A DNA stretch of 60,000 nucleotides. Origin: Takakia lepidozioides (Eukaryota; Streptophyta; Takakiopsida; Takakiales; Takakiaceae). Location: the NCBI GenBank assembly GCA_030704615.1, contig CM060733.1, positions 41,170,001 to 41,230,000 on the forward strand, read 5' to 3'. Of the stretch, positions 10,104 to 22,220 are shown piece after piece (position 1 is the first letter of the stretch; every line of letters begins with the position of its first letter). A program made the position numbers and the translations under genes. The notes beneath the pieces are model-generated. The model made no database searches. It saw only the letters and a list, made by a program, of their open reading frames with translations, and was not told the origin of the DNA.

Positions 10104-13100
10104 CTACCCATGTGTCGTATCCCGCTGCAAGAGAGTATCGACCTCGTTGAAACTCATAGTGGCCTGGTGAATGAAGTTGTCACGTTTGGGATCGCAAACC
10201 ATCCTCCTCAAAAATATGGAATACAAATATTTGCAGGGTATGAATTTACCTCTCTTGCCCAAACTGGTTGATAGCATATTCACAAAATCAGGACATGTGC
10301 AATTGGGGAAATTGGAAACCGTGATGTCGTAGGTCCTGTCATGAACAGCAGATGTGGAAGTGATGATTGTGAATACCCGACCATATCCTGGATCGGGTAC
10401 TTCCGTGGTGCTTCCAACATGAGCTTGGAGCATTCTTGCGGACTCCACTTTGCCAAAGTGTTCAGCGGTTGGAGGGAAACGCCGAACGAGCTTTCCATCT
10501 CGTTTGGTTGGCCACAAGTCAGGATTTGCCGGGGGGACCCGGGAGGACGCAGAAGTAGTAGCACATGCATGGAGTTGGGGTTGTCTCGCAAGGGAAAAAC
10601 CTGCCTCCTCCAGCATTTCAATCTCCTGAAAGCTGAGATGTGTTCCCACCTTCACGGGCCAAACGGTTGGAGGAGATGGCTTCATCACTACGGAAGGACG
10701 CACAGTTCCATGCACACATCTGGCACAATCATCTGCGCAGAACTAGAACTTGTGGTTCTTGGTTTCTGGTTGACCGTATGGACGCATCAAGCCCGTGAAA
10801 GTCGGAGCAGGAGTTCGGGCACCACCTCTGGATATAGATGAAGTGCACTTCTCGAAATTAGTTGCCCTGATCGCTGTACATTTCACACGAGACCCTACAC
10901 TTGTGCGTTCTATGTGCCAAACGTGGTCGGGGCATGCGGACTCAAGCACATCAAGGGGGTTGTTTCTCTCCTGCACCATTTCAATGGCACTGTTTGATGC
11001 TAGAGCTTGCCGTCGTGTTGGAGGTTCCTCCACAATGGAGGTTCCGGACATGGAGCTGTCATGCAAGGGAACACGAGGCTTTGAGAAGTTATCATGGTCT
11101 GCCCTGTGGGAATCTGAATCCGAACCAGGTGGAGTGTTCAATTTCCTCTTACAAGAGCCAAATCTCTCCTCCCCTTCAAGATGTGGAACTCTAGAAACAA
11201 GTGGCGTTCCCTGGGCATACATGCTCACTGCCCGTGCTATCTTGATTAGATCCCCAGATCTGTTTGCAGCACGCAACATCAACTCCCATTTGTCTGGACC
11301 CTTGCCACCAACCCCACCTCGTAAGAAATCACGGTATCGGGTTTGTTGTTGCAAGGCACGTATCAAATCATCTGTTGTTGCCACATACAAATCCCGACCT
11401 CGTTTCCCAGACTGCTGCAACCATGTGTTGTGCACAGTTTCTGCCAAACTGCAAGATGGCATGTCCGCCATTTCCTCAATGGACATGTTCTGCAAAGAGG
11501 ATAACCACACTTCAGAACAGTGCACAGGAAACAACATAAAGAAAGCAATGAGTCAAAAATATGGAAAGCAAATGTATGAATAAAGCATGAAATAGAAGCC
11601 TCGTACCATTGTCATGGCTGCTCCCCACTGTCTATACCGGAAGTGCCAAAACGCCAGCCAATCTTCCAATGCTCTCATACTCTCAAGTGATGCAGCTCCA
11701 GAAGAGAACCACCAGGCACGAATTGTCTGGAACAAAGTGTCCGCCTCCTTCATTGTTCTAGCATCTTTGTACTCTTTGCACATTTTACGGTGCTGAGTCT
11801 GCATCTCTGGTTTGATGTCCGACTTTGTATGTTTTTCCAAAGATTGTGTCCAATGGAACAGACATGTACGCTCTCTTCCTGGCATATGCACTTTTGGGTC
11901 GCCCGATCCGAAGACAATACGAACAGCATTGAAATTTGCTTGAGCACTATCCGCCATGAAACCTGCGAAATTTGGAGATGGCAGCCCATGGCAGCCCATG
12001 ACACGTATCAGGGAATTCCACATGAGCTTCTGGGATTCCGTATCCTCGGATTGAATGTCACAAACTGCAATTGTCATAACTCGTTGGTACACTGGATCGT
12101 AGACATGACAAGCCATTGTCGTCCAATCCTTCACTCGTTTCACATGATCAAACATAAGAAAACAGTTCTGCAAGTCCCCAGTCTTCTACATCCGCTTCAC
12201 GAGGCTAACCCCACTGCCCTCCCCAACAGTCGACATTTTGAAAAGAAAAACTTTGATGGCACCTTGACCTGGGAATACATTGTCCTGGATGTAATCGTAC
12301 TTGCTCACTCGTTTCAATTCCAAAATACTGTCTATGTAGCCTCTGATCCCAGAGCCCATTCTCAATGCATTGATCTGATGCCGAATGTTAGGTGAACTTA
12401 AAGTGGAGAAATGATCCATGACCAGGTCCAATGTTGCACCATCAAGTTTAGTCCCCACAGAATCCCCTTCACTCAAAATATGGCTTTCCAAGAAGGACTT
12501 GCTTGCGCCAAGAGCAATTGCAGATGTTGTTGCGGATGGGTTTCTCCCGAACTCCTGTTTGATCAACCTCGATACTGTCTCAACACTCTCCCTGTAATCC
12601 CCCTTTGAGACAGGATGGTTATGGAATCCGAAATGCACACAAGCTCTCGTCATTGTTTTCAAACGGTGGACAACATAGTACATTCTTGCTCCGCACGGCG
12701 CCAAGCAGGATGACACAAGTTTGCAGAATTTGCAGACGAAAGTGTTTGCCGGTGGAGGGGCAGTCCCAGGCTGAAATGGATTTTCCGCCAGACCCTCCCA
12801 TTCGCTTTGATTATGAACCCCAGACTGAAGAAAGTGTCTGCAATTCAAACTATCACACCTAAGGTGTCCATTGCAAACTGTCCTCCTGAAAACAAGCTTG
12901 TCATCATTCTGAATATTGGATGTTTTTGTTCTGCACCACGGGTGCCCGTCGTGTTTCTTGTCCATTCCATGCATCATGATTGTTACACCTCCAACTCGCG
13001 GAGGAGGAGGCAGCTTGAATAGGATATCGCCATCAAAAGTCTCCGGCAAGAACTTCACAGGCACCTGCTTCAAAGATTCCCAATCAATTCCCCGCAACTC

Positions 13101-13619
13101 ACTTTTGAATCCAGCCATTCCTCCCATCGCCCGCAATTTTGGAATGACACTACAAATCTCTTCTTCATCAGCTTCTCCAACCACAGTAGGAAGGACTGGA
13201 TTTGGAATTTCACTTATGTCATCATCGGAAGAATCCGAAAGCTCAACGATTGGAGTGGAGGACGTCTGTTCTTTTTTCACCACCACCTCCCTCTTGTCTT
13301 CAACGACCGAAGCAGCAGTCCCGGGCGTCACATATGACACAAGGGACTTTCGCCGAGGCTCTCCAAGTACTCTGTATCGACCAGGACGCACTCTCCACTG
13401 GCTGATATGAGCCGTCTCATCACGGTTTTGGAAAGTGTATTTCAACAACTTCCCTTTAAGATCGTATACCTCTTTCTCCAAAAAGATGGAGCCATTCTGC
13501 AGCTGAAAACGGGTAGCCAAGACATGTTCCAGAACAATTGCAAATCCATTGTCAAGGACTTCCTGGGAGAACGGCACTGGTTTGTCGTCAGAGAAGAACT
13601 CCGCTTCAGAGGAGGCCAT
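10104..13619 (-). pseudogene. MULE-type transposase with SWIM zinc finger, decayed
   Basis: The ATG is taken at 13619 (MASSEAEFFSD). An N-terminal zinc-binding, DNA-binding-like region (VCKFCKLV, HNHPVSKGDY) precedes the MULE DDE core in 12173-11607, including CHVYDP, FMADSAQANF and CLFHWTQS. The next exon begins at 11489 after a TTTGCAG acceptor, with the donor at 11606 reading GTACGA. A SWIM finger follows near the C-terminus (CTCPDF then CKYLYS); the expected CxH has become CKY. Two in-frame TAGs break it, at 12186-12188 and 10743-10745. The role of the family is to bind the terminal repeats and cut out the element. Identity is good at the domain level; exon borders are by eye. Confidence 0.7.
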
Positions 13620-14516
13620 CTTCCTTCCTCGCGTACGTTTGTACCTTGCTATCGCAGATCTACTGTAAATCGGTTTACTGATGTCTCCAAAACACAGTTG
13701 AAGAATGAGCAGAGAATATGGCGGAGGAAGCTCAGACAACGACTGTGCATATTATGTTATTCTTTCCAGATATGCAGCCGTCTATTTTAATTACTTTTCT
13801 TGTGGGCCCAGTGGTCAGAGTATCCCTAGGAGCAGTGTCGGCAGCTGTAAAACCGTTAACCACAACCTCATCAATAAACCCAAAAACAAAGCCGACTTCC
13901 TGGAAGCATGCCACAGGATCTGAGAATGGGATTGCAGATTAAGTAAATGTATCTTTATACTGCTACCAATGATCATGCGCACCTGGAAAGTTCCAAAGGT
14001 GAAACGAATGTGGGGTTTGGCTAACAAGGATGACCGTGTATGATATTCCAAGATTTGTCATCAAACTCTAGTTCATTTACATTTATTTGTGTAAGACTGT
14101 GCGCCAAGATTTATGGGATTCGCTGTTATTTTTAAATATTGAAACCGTTATAATAAAGAACACGCCGTTTTTTTTGGGCGACACACGTCAGACATCCATA
14201 ACTGAATACGAACAGCTGTACACCAATTGCTGGCATGTGCACTAATAAGGGAACAACTATGTGTAACGGTCACGCGAGAGGGAATCCGATGCTTCTAGAG
14301 ACACGCAAGAACGCAGGCAATCCCGCAAGAAATCGGGAGTCACTGCGTTTTTCTACTTTTCGCGCTTAGAGGGAGAGTGGTAGTCAAGCTGGAGAGGGTT
14401 CCTTCTACAATACGAAAGAGAAGATATGCACGACGTGAACAAGTAAGTCATCTAGGAGATTTCATTCCCTCTGTAGTGTCTTATTAATCCTCAAAAAACA
14501 GTGTTAAAGAAACACC
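13620..14516. promoter_or_regulatory. Divergent intergenic region between the two transposon genes
   Basis: This stretch of roughly 900 bp separates the start of the transposase (leftward) from the first possible exon of the methyltransferase-like gene (rightward). It has no convincing coding frame and is AT-rich in its middle. It would have to contain both promoters if the genes were expressed. No specific promoter element is assigned. Confidence 0.4.
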
Positions 14517-15109
14517 ATGCGAAAGACAAAGACAAGCATGTTGCTGTGGAGGCAATGGTTTTGGATCCTGGAAACGACATCGCTAGGCTTCTTACAAAAG
14601 TCTCTTTATTTTACTTCCCTTAGAGAGAGACGTAGAGCAAGAGAGCAAATGACGAGGCGTCGTTTGTTGGAGAACACAAGGCCAAGGCAGCAGGTGAACG
14701 CGGAGACTGATTCAGAAGAGCAGACGGAGACTGAGGCAGCGGCTGTGACACAGTCGGCGATAAGAGTGCGCCAGCCTGTGGAGCAGAGATGATTTGCAGG
14801 GACACTGAAGGAGGTGGAAGCACGCGGAACGCCGAACCGGGAGAAGGTCCAGAAACCCTAGCGCAGACAGAAATTCCAGCAGATGTGAGAGGGAAGAGGA
14901 AAGCTGCAGAAGGGGATCAAATTTCAAAACCTAAGAAGGCGCCAATAAGTTTTATCTAACTTACATTTCATTGTTGAAGATATGCGTAGAGATTGAGTGG
15001 AATGTCCCAGACAGGGATTGTCGCTACCGACCATCACAAAGGTGATTTGCTTTCTACTCCTCTGCGAAGGGTTTACCGCACAATGAGTTGGTGACTATCG
15101 GTACAGTCA

Positions 15110-15345
15110 TTCACTGTTGTTCAGATCATACAATCTGTCTGATTGCCTTTCAAGGAGTCCTTCCTCTTCCCTTCTTTAGCAGGAACTATTGAATTGCGAG
15201 CGTCGTTAACGCCATTCGATTCTCCTCATGAGATTTATGTACCTATGTGTTTGAAGAGAGAGTGAGGGTCGGCATACCATCAATCATCGTTGTTCAGACC
15301 ATACAGTCTGTCTGATTGCCTTTCAAGCAGTCCTTCCTCTTCCCA
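15110..15345. repeat. Direct repeat of about 60 bp, two copies
   Basis: GTTCAGA(T/C)CATACA(A/G)TCTGTC followed by TGATTGCCTTTCAAG and AGTCCTTCCTCTTCCC occurs near 15118-15173 and again near 15291-15343. It lies just upstream of the palindrome array. Confidence 0.75.
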
Positions 15346-15414
15346 TGCTGGCGACGGTAATCACAGTGGAGTCAATCTGAATAATCTGCACTTATTGTCC
15401 GCCCTAAACTATAC

Positions 15415-16560
15415 TGAATGTCGTTGCCGCCAATCAGTTGCACATAGATGTCATTACACAACACCGATCCGGCAGGTCGTTATCTTTTGTGATTGTCGTT
15501 AACGCCGAAATGCGAATAACCAAATTGATGTCCGCCTTCGAAAAGCAGCTTAGAATATTAGATCCTGGAAGGACTTGAACATTTCGATTGTTTCCCCTCC
15601 CCAAATGTCATTGGAGGCATACATAAGGAAGTGGAGAGGTCTCACCTGGAGATACTGTTTTTTCCGGGAGTTCTCCAAAGATGGTAACATTTTACGGTCC
15701 AACGACTTTGACAGTCAGGTTGGAGGAGAGTGGGCCATGATGCAAGTTGTGTACAAGTGCAATGTCATACTTGAAACTCTACTGTTTTTTTTGGGAAAAA
15801 ATGTGGCTTCATAAGGATTGCAATCATAGATCCAGATTGAATGTCGTTGACGACATTCACTTCTTTGTCTGAGTCATTCTTAAGCGAGTATATGAATTCA
15901 CCTGGTTAGGATCTAAGGGTGTAATTATAGTGTCCCTGATTAGAATTGATAATGTCCTTGAATGGCGTTGATGACATTCACATACGGAGTTGTTGAGAGG
16001 TCCTCAGAGTTATTTAAATTTTTGTAATGTCCATAGAGGTTACAGTGAGGGTTCCTCACTTCATTTTGCTGAATGTCAATGCAGACATTCAGTTGTTCTG
16101 CATTGTTTTTGCCTCTTGCGAGGAATCTGGAGGCTTGATAAGCTCTGTTATGAGAAATCCAAAGTGAATGTCGTTGACGACATTCACTTCTGTGTCTGTA
16201 TTATTCAACAACGACAATTTGAATTTACATGGATTGGGAGCTAAGTAATTGGTTTCTTTTTGGTATTTTTATGAATGGCGTTGACGCCATTCACATACAG
16301 TGATGTTGTGAGGTCCTCAGTGATATGTTCGTTATGAATGTGCATTGAGTTTTCCTGGAAGGTTCCTTACTGGAGTTTATGATTTCCATCCTGTGATTTT
16401 GCTTCATTTGAGGAATAATTACGCTTCATTAGTGAATGTCGTTGACGACATTCACTTCTATGTCTGTGTCATTCCAAAACGATAGTTTGCATTCACCTAG
16501 ATTAGGGTGTATTTACAGTATCATTGAATGGAATGTTTTGAATGGCGTTGACGACATTCA
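15415..16560. repeat. Ordered array of 22-bp palindromes
   Basis: Six strong copies start at 15838, 15959, 16165, 16272, 16433 and 16539, with degenerate copies at 15415 and 16070 and weaker traces near 15190 and 15490. The consensus is a 10-nt arm (TGAATGTCGT or TGAATGGCGT), a central TG, and the reverse-complement arm. Two forms alternate: the first (TGTC arm) is followed by CTTCT-TGTCTG, and the second (TGGC left arm) by CAT(A/C)(C/T). They make three tandem units of about 270-330 bp, each with one of each form 106-121 bp apart. The array lies in non-coding sequence upstream of the methyltransferase core. Confidence 0.9.
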
Positions 16561-18904
16561 CATCTGGAGCAGTCGTGTGGTCCTGAAAGGTCCTTGGAGC
16601 AGTTCTCAGAGCCATTTCAATCTATGTTTTTTTCATTCTGTTCTACTTGCATCTTACTCACTGAGCGCTTTTGTGGGTTGGGATTTATCTCCTTTTTTCA
16701 GGTACACGAAATATGTGCTTATGGAAGGAAATCACCTGAGCGGAATTCCAGACTATCTTGACATGTGGTCGGACCCTGCAAACGATCCAACCATGTATAC
16801 TGCAGGGATATTGAAGGACTGGAGTCCTTCTCACTTCAGAGACTGTTGGTGGTACCTTGACTGCCCACCGGAGCACACGACCTTTCAAGAACAACATATG
16901 AAATACTTGAACAATAACGCTGAGATGCTGGCGCCTTTGACTGACGAAGAGTACCAACGAAACATAGCAACATTGGCTGCCAAGGAGCCTGATGCTCAGG
17001 GAACGCCGCAGAAGGGAAAGAAGGCGGGCCGCAAACCAAAAGACAAGGCTGTTGATGTCATAGCCATCTCACCAGCAAAGCCAAAGGACAAAGACAAGTC
17101 CAAAGAGAAGGAAAAGGACAAGGGGAAGGAGAATGAAAAGGAGATGGAGAGTGGGCAGGACTTTACTACTGGAAGATATACCCGCACTCTTCAGTGCGTG
17201 TTCGATGCCAAGCCACACCCTTCCCGTTCTGATTCAGCAGGAGAGATGAAAATTGTTAATGAGGGTTGGCTTTCGATGATGTAGAGTCGAAAGAGAGGAT
17301 ACACTGGGGTGCCATCCCCTACCTGGGACAATATAATCTCATTCCTCAATCTGGTGAGGATTCCAGTTTCTTTCCTTTTTCTCTGAAAGTTTCGTTGGCA
17401 GTATTTCAGTCTCGTTCTTTGAAAACATTCTTGCCATCGTTCTTATAAAAAACATGTCTGTTGCAGGTGAGCATAGGTCCCACCTTCGTGTGCGGTGTGC
17501 AGAAAACTTATGCGGCCGACATTGTCATTCTCGACATCCCGGATGGCCAGGCTGTACCAGAAGTTCTTCCAAAGGGCAAGATGCCAGGCTGGAACAAATT
17601 CGAGGACAACTACTGGAGTTGGGTGTTCGGGTTCTGTAACAACTTCCTCTCTGATGCAGGGACACTTCTGCTTTTTCAGTCATGTGACAATGATAGTCGT
17701 CGGGCATTGGCATCATACCTCAAGTCTTCAGGGTTTGAAGTTTTGCGCACATGGAATTGTGTGAACAGCCTCTACCTTGTGAAAGGGGGTTTCCCTGGTC
17801 AGCTGGTATGCCGTCTCCCTTCTGCTTGTGCTTTCATCATGAGTTTCAATGTTCTCTGCAGCTCCACTCTAGTAGAATGTGTTATGATCGACAACGATCA
17901 TCACCGATTCATGATTTTTTCGTGTCTGAGTTCTGAATAGCCGATGTACACACTTCCACTATAGATTGTGTTTACCACACTAACCTGCTATCTTTGGCAG
18001 ATGAGGATGTTCGAGGCGATCTGCCTGCGGAGGATTCGCACCTCAAAGACACCATCCTCCATCTGCAGCTTTGAGATTTCTGACCAGGGTTGTTTCGTCA
18101 ACCCCCCCTATGAGCCCCATGTCGATGACATTTTGTACAACTTCATGCAGTCCAGTCAGACTCTGAAGAGACCAGATGGCACTCCCTGGAGAGGTGCAAA
18201 GGAAAAGTCCCCAGCGTTCATGCAAATACTGCTGGAGTCATGCAGCCACCGCTCTGCACGGGTGGTCGATCTTTCTATGTCCACAGGTTCATTTTTTCCC
18301 TTCCGAATTGGTTTTCTTTCAACAGTTTCATTTGCTTAAATCCCCCCCTCCAAACTGTTTATGTTCTCCTGTCTGGTGCAGGAGCAACTTACCATGCATG
18401 CAAGGCAGACGGAAGAAGCCTTTTTGGCATGGAGGGTGATTCTGACCTCTACAACACAGTGCTCCTCCCCCTTTTGTCTGGCTCCACTTCAGGCACACAG
18501 ACTGATCGGATTCAAATTTGAAATGATGACGATCCCGAAGTTAAGCAGGTCGACAACGACTTTTCATGTGAGTAAGTGCTAAACCCTCTTTGGGAGTCAT
18601 ACTCAATTTCTCAATAACATCAAAGTTACAGTAATAACTTTTTCAGGCTGTCTTTCAGGAAAGGCAGCGGTGGATCTTCAGGAGATACAGTCATTTCTGG
18701 TGAGTCTATTTTCGACAGCCCCCTTTCCAATTTTCTGCTTCCTGTTTATGCCGAAGCAATGGCACTTCACGCGGCCGAGTCCCTATCCCCTGACTTTTTA
18801 GTGGCCAGCCGTAGGTGTATCCAGCGTGGATCCGGTGTTCTAAAATACTTAGACTTAGATGCAGAGGAAGCGGGGATACATTGTACTGACTCTGAGTCAG
18901 ACTG

Positions 18905-19440
18905 AACTGTATTCTTTTAATATTCATTTTCATACTATCTGGAAAACGTTGAATCCCCTTCCTCCACCGTAGTTGTTCCTTTAGAACAAATAATAATCAC
19001 ATAATCAACTTTCATTTAAATTGCAATATGTATGAATCCATCTCACAAACCTCCTTGACTCTTCTCATATCCATTGTGCATTCATCTACAGTGTATTCAT
19101 GCATGCTCCATTCATGAATTTTTTCCTTTGTTCAACATCCATTGTACATTCATCCTCTGTACTCTTTAATCCACCCCACAAACCTTCCACACTCATTTCA
19201 TATACGTTGTGCATTCGTCAAAAGATTTGGTCATGCATCTTCCTGTCATGAATTTTTGTCATTGCTCAACATCCATTATACATTCATCCATTTTACTCTT
19301 ATCCATCCCTCATTCATCCATCTACATTCATTTTTCACACTCATCCATCTGTTTATCATCCAACTGTACATTCATCCATCCTTTATTCAATGCATTTTAT
19401 TATGTCATCCAGCTTGTTTCCGCGGTAAAGGGTGCCAATC
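18905..19440. repeat. Low-complexity CATTCATCCAT-rich stretch
   Basis: No coding signal is seen. Between about 19075 and 19400 the motif CATTCATCCAT and variants recur, giving an AT/C-rich simple repeat inside the right part of the transposon. Confidence 0.6.
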
Positions 19441-19479
19441 CGTGGGAATACACTCCACTTCTTTCTGGGCGCGTGGTGA

Positions 19480-19594
19480 CGCGGCCTTCACGTGTGATGA
19501 CGTGGAGTGAGCCCCGTGACATGGCATTTGCGCAAGGTGACGTGGCGTGAGCGCAGTTGCGCTCACGCGCTCACATGACCAGGCTCACGCCGAG
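19480..19594. repeat. Right terminal inverted repeat region
   Basis: Read in reverse it begins CTCGGCGTGAGCCTGGTCAT and continues into GTGAGCGCGTGAGCGCA, matching the left end in order and spacing. A palindrome with 11-bp arms (GCGTGAGCGCA) and a 2-bp centre lies at 19545-19568. Confidence 0.7.
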
Positions 19595-19608
19595 GCATCC
19601 CTGCACTG

Positions 19609-20040
19609 CAAGCACTCATATGGTCTGTTGGTCATCAATCCAGCCTCACCATAAGAGAAACAATGATGGTCTGACTGGTCATCACCCCAGCCTCACCACC
19701 AACAGCATGCTCTAGGATTGGCCGGTGATCAAATCCGGACCAACCTCCTATGAAAACAAGCGCCCACACAAAACTGACATGGCGCACAGTCGAGCATGCA
19801 GGTGTGGGGGGGATCCAAATACAAGAAAATCAAGACAGAAACTCCTCCACACCAAAAAAAACACTCCACAGTGTCGCTCCTGCAAGGACACCCCAGCCCA
19901 AACCTGGACTGACTCTTGCCTCCACCTACGGAAAGGTTTTGGCCTACATAGAGGGTGGAAGACTACGGGGAAGAGAGAGTAAAGCAATTCCTAATCCCAG
20001 AATGCTCTCATCCCACTAGTCTCCCCCTATCTCTAAACGC
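19609..20040. repeat. Leader of retroelement copy B
   Basis: The copy B sequence resumes here after the DNA transposon. It matches 2907-3300 of copy A closely, including AGCATGCTCTAGGA, GATCAAATCCGGACCAA and the AAGGACACCCCAGCCCAAAC block. Confidence 0.8.
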
Positions 20041-20045
20041 TCTTG

Positions 20046-20435
20046 CTCATGACCAACAGACATAACTACCTTCCAGGGTCTCTCAAATAACTCTCCAAGA
20101 GCCCTCAAGATGTCTCTCAAACAATCTCACTAAGGCCCCCAAAGCCTGCCAAATCTTGGCCCTCAAGGACCCCAAAAAGTCCTTCAGACAAGTTTCCAAA
20201 GACTCCTTAAGCTCGCCAAATATTAGCCTCCAAGGACCCCAAAATAGTCTTCCAAATAGCCCTCCAAAGCTCGAAATGTTTGCCAAATATTGGTCTTCAA
20301 GGACCCCCAATAGTCCTCCAAACATTCCTCCAAACACCCCTTCAAGAGCTCTTCAAGTGTCTTACAAAACCTCCTCAAAGGACCCCCCAAAGATCCTCCA
20401 AAGGCAATACTCCTCCAGATACACCCTAGATGTCA
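20046..20435. repeat. Degenerate CCTCCAAGGACCCC repeat
   Basis: Loose units around CAAGGACCCCAAA, CTTCCAAATAGCCCTCCAA and similar recur over about 390 bp. This takes the place of the CACAGCC satellite of copy A between leader and LTR. No gene is seen. Confidence 0.6.
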
Positions 20436-20448
20436 TACTCTTTAAATG

Positions 20449-20680
20449 AAAACGTATGGTAGGCAAAGTCTCTCCACTTGTATCCATACACTTCTCTCAA
20501 AAGTGTATGGTGGGGCAGATGGAGCCCATACTCTGTTTACAAAAACGTATGTTGGGCAGAGGGGGCCCATACTCTGTTCACAAAAGTGTATGTTGGGGAG
20601 AGGGGTTCCATACACTGCTCACAAAAGTGTATGGTAGGCAGAGGGAGCCCATACTTAGTTTCTTGAAGAGTATGGAGACT
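20449..20680. repeat. 42-bp tandem repeat
   Basis: Units begin with AAAAGTGTATGGTGGGGCAG or close variants at 20499, 20541, 20583 and 20625, a constant 42-bp spacing, with a partial unit near 20449. Each contains CCCATACTCTGTT or a variant. Confidence 0.8.
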
Positions 20681-22220
20681 AGGGTTTGTAGAGTATAGTA
20701 AGAAACACCTTCTTCATGGTATCTTCCCCCCTAACATGCATGCAAGATTGCATTATCTTACTTTGCAATGCATTCATCCCAAATTGACAAGTTCCTCTTG
20801 ATCTCCTTGGAACTCATAGCAAGCTAATGTGCCCAATGACAAGCGCCAAGCATTGCTTGAATTTGAATTTTGTATGCCATCTTCCATGTGTTTTCCCTTG
20901 CATGGGCTAGTCACACACACTTCCACCTCTTGACCTAGGTGTTCTCTTCATTCATCATAATGTATATCCAACCTCTATTCAAGAGCTCATCTTCTCAAAC
21001 TTGAAGTCACAAGCCCTAAAGAGCATGCTCCACATAAGCATCACTTGCTTGATCAACCATCCACCACAAAACTTAAGCAAAAAGGGATTGAATACATGAG
21101 CTTCACCTTCCCCTTCATTGTCTTGTCACATGCTAATGTATGGTTGAAGTTGCTATGCATGCCGTGAGCCACAATCTCCTTTCTATATGAAGACCACCTC
21201 CAATGATCTCCCACATGTGCTCCAAGCTCTTCAATACTCTAGGCTTGGTTTCACATCATCATGGATCTCACCCACATGCTTCCCTTTGGAGTCATCTTGA
21301 GCTTCTTGATGCTCTCCAAGTGGTTGCTTTTGTTGTCTTCAAGCCCTAGCCTATGTAGCTCCTTGGCTTTTCTTCCACAACATACACCACCTCATACACA
21401 AGGAATGAACTTGGTCACTTCACCTTCTAGCTCTCCTCAAGCTTGAATTGGAAGCCACACTTGGAAAGCATGCCCCACACATGCGCCACTTGCCTGGTCA
21501 ACCACTTGCTTCACCAAGAGCAATCCAAGAACTCATAGAACTAGCAAAAGCACTCCCTTCTAGCGCCGCCTTTGCTTGCTTGTTTGTCAACCAAATAAAA
21601 CCCCACTTGGCTTCATTTCACCATGGATAGAACAACCACTTCTTAGCTTCTCTTGAGCTACTCAATGCTCCTCAAGCTACCCTTGTTGTACTCCTTCTAT
21701 TCCAACCCAAGCATATGCGGCTCTTTGGCTTCTCTTTCACACCATGAACAACTCGAGCTTGCTCTTGAAACCCTAGTGTCTATCTTCTCCACACACAAGA
21801 CGCTTTTCTTGTGATGCAAGAGCTCTTTTCAAAAGCTCTCCACCTCTATAGAGCAAAGTAATGCTTCTCAAACCCTAACATCCAATGTTCTCCACGCCAC
21901 AAAGATTTTCCTTTGCAAAACCTGCAACACCTTGCAACACAAGAGCTATTTACCAAGCTCTCTCCAACACACAAGTGCTAAACTAACCCTTACACTCCGC
22001 ACTAACAAGCATAAGGAGATCTTCTTGTAGTGATAATGGAAGTGAACACACACTGGAAACACTCCACTCATGAATCCACTCAATCACATAAACTAAGTCA
22101 AGCCAAGGGCACCTTGTCGCGCGGCTTTTACTCACCCATCCCTTCGCTATCCGAGGCGGGAACTCCAAGATAGAAGAGTTGGAAATCTCTAAGCACTCAG
22201 CCCGCTCAGAACAATCAGTC
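20681..22220 (-). repeat. Probable LTR of copy B
   Basis: No gene is seen. CTAGGGTTTGT at its inner side and GCATGCTCCACA-type motifs near 21010 and 21460 echo the LTR-like block 4641-6417 of copy A. The outer border near 22220 is approximate. Confidence 0.45.

Larger units (their letters stand above)
14517..18904 (+). pseudogene. DNA methyltransferase-like gene (N6/N4 Mtase type), decayed
   Basis: The clearest exons are about 16702-17351, 17467-17804, 18001-18287 and 18382-18521, with GT/AG borders (acceptors TTTTTTCAG, GTTGCAG, TTGGCAG, GGTGCAG). The last two join in phase to give FVNPPYEPHVDD, then RVVDLSMSTG and GRSLFGMEGD. These resemble the catalytic (D/N/S)PP(Y/F) motif and the SAM-binding motif of N6_N4-type methyltransferases, in the order motif IV then motif I. 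A Lys/Glu-rich linker (17080-17150) precedes them. A TGA at 18519-18521 interrupts a frame that seems to continue (NDDDPEVKQ), and a coding-like tail lies at 18660-18904. A one-base phase conflict near 17270-17470 is unresolved. Exon 1 at 14517-14792 is uncertain. Confidence 0.55.
9453..19594. mobile_element. 10.1-kb TIR DNA transposon (MULE-like) with transposase and methyltransferase-like gene
   Basis: The element splits copy B of the retrotransposon; copy A supplies the empty-site comparison near 2891-2925. Both ends are GC-rich and share a GGCGTGAGC start, a GTGAGCGCG(C/T)GAGC stretch and GCTCACGC, in inverted orientation. It carries two divergently placed gene remnants. One is a MULE-type transposase with a SWIM zinc finger (minus, 10104-13619). 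The other is a DNA methyltransferase-like gene (plus, about 14517-18904). A MULE normally carries a transposase and sometimes captured host genes; a methyltransferase-like partner is not something I know as standard. Both genes contain stops, so this copy is inactive. Confidence 0.75.
6418..22220 (-). mobile_element. LTR retrotransposon copy B, split by a DNA transposon
   Basis: Copy B runs from its probable LTR (22220 to about 20681) through its leader (20040-19609), is interrupted by the 10.1-kb transposon at 19594-9453, and resumes with gag and protease (9452-6419). The uninterrupted counterpart is the stretch around 2891-2925 of copy A. Its left end is cut at 6418 where the copy A LTR begins. 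Comparison with copy A shows several stops to be C-to-T changes. The age order is copy B first, then the DNA transposon and copy A. Confidence 0.75.

Noticed and set aside
12166-12190. A possible tiny intron around the TAG of the MULE transposase
   Set aside because: GT-AG borders are present but the distance is about 22 bp, too short for a plant intron; a nonsense mutation is simpler.
11790-12395. A 201-codon plus-strand frame
   Set aside because: It is the antisense shadow of the MULE transposase core.
20449-20680. CRISPR-like array of evenly spaced repeats
   Set aside because: The 42-bp units are direct tandem copies without unique spacers, and this is plant nuclear DNA.
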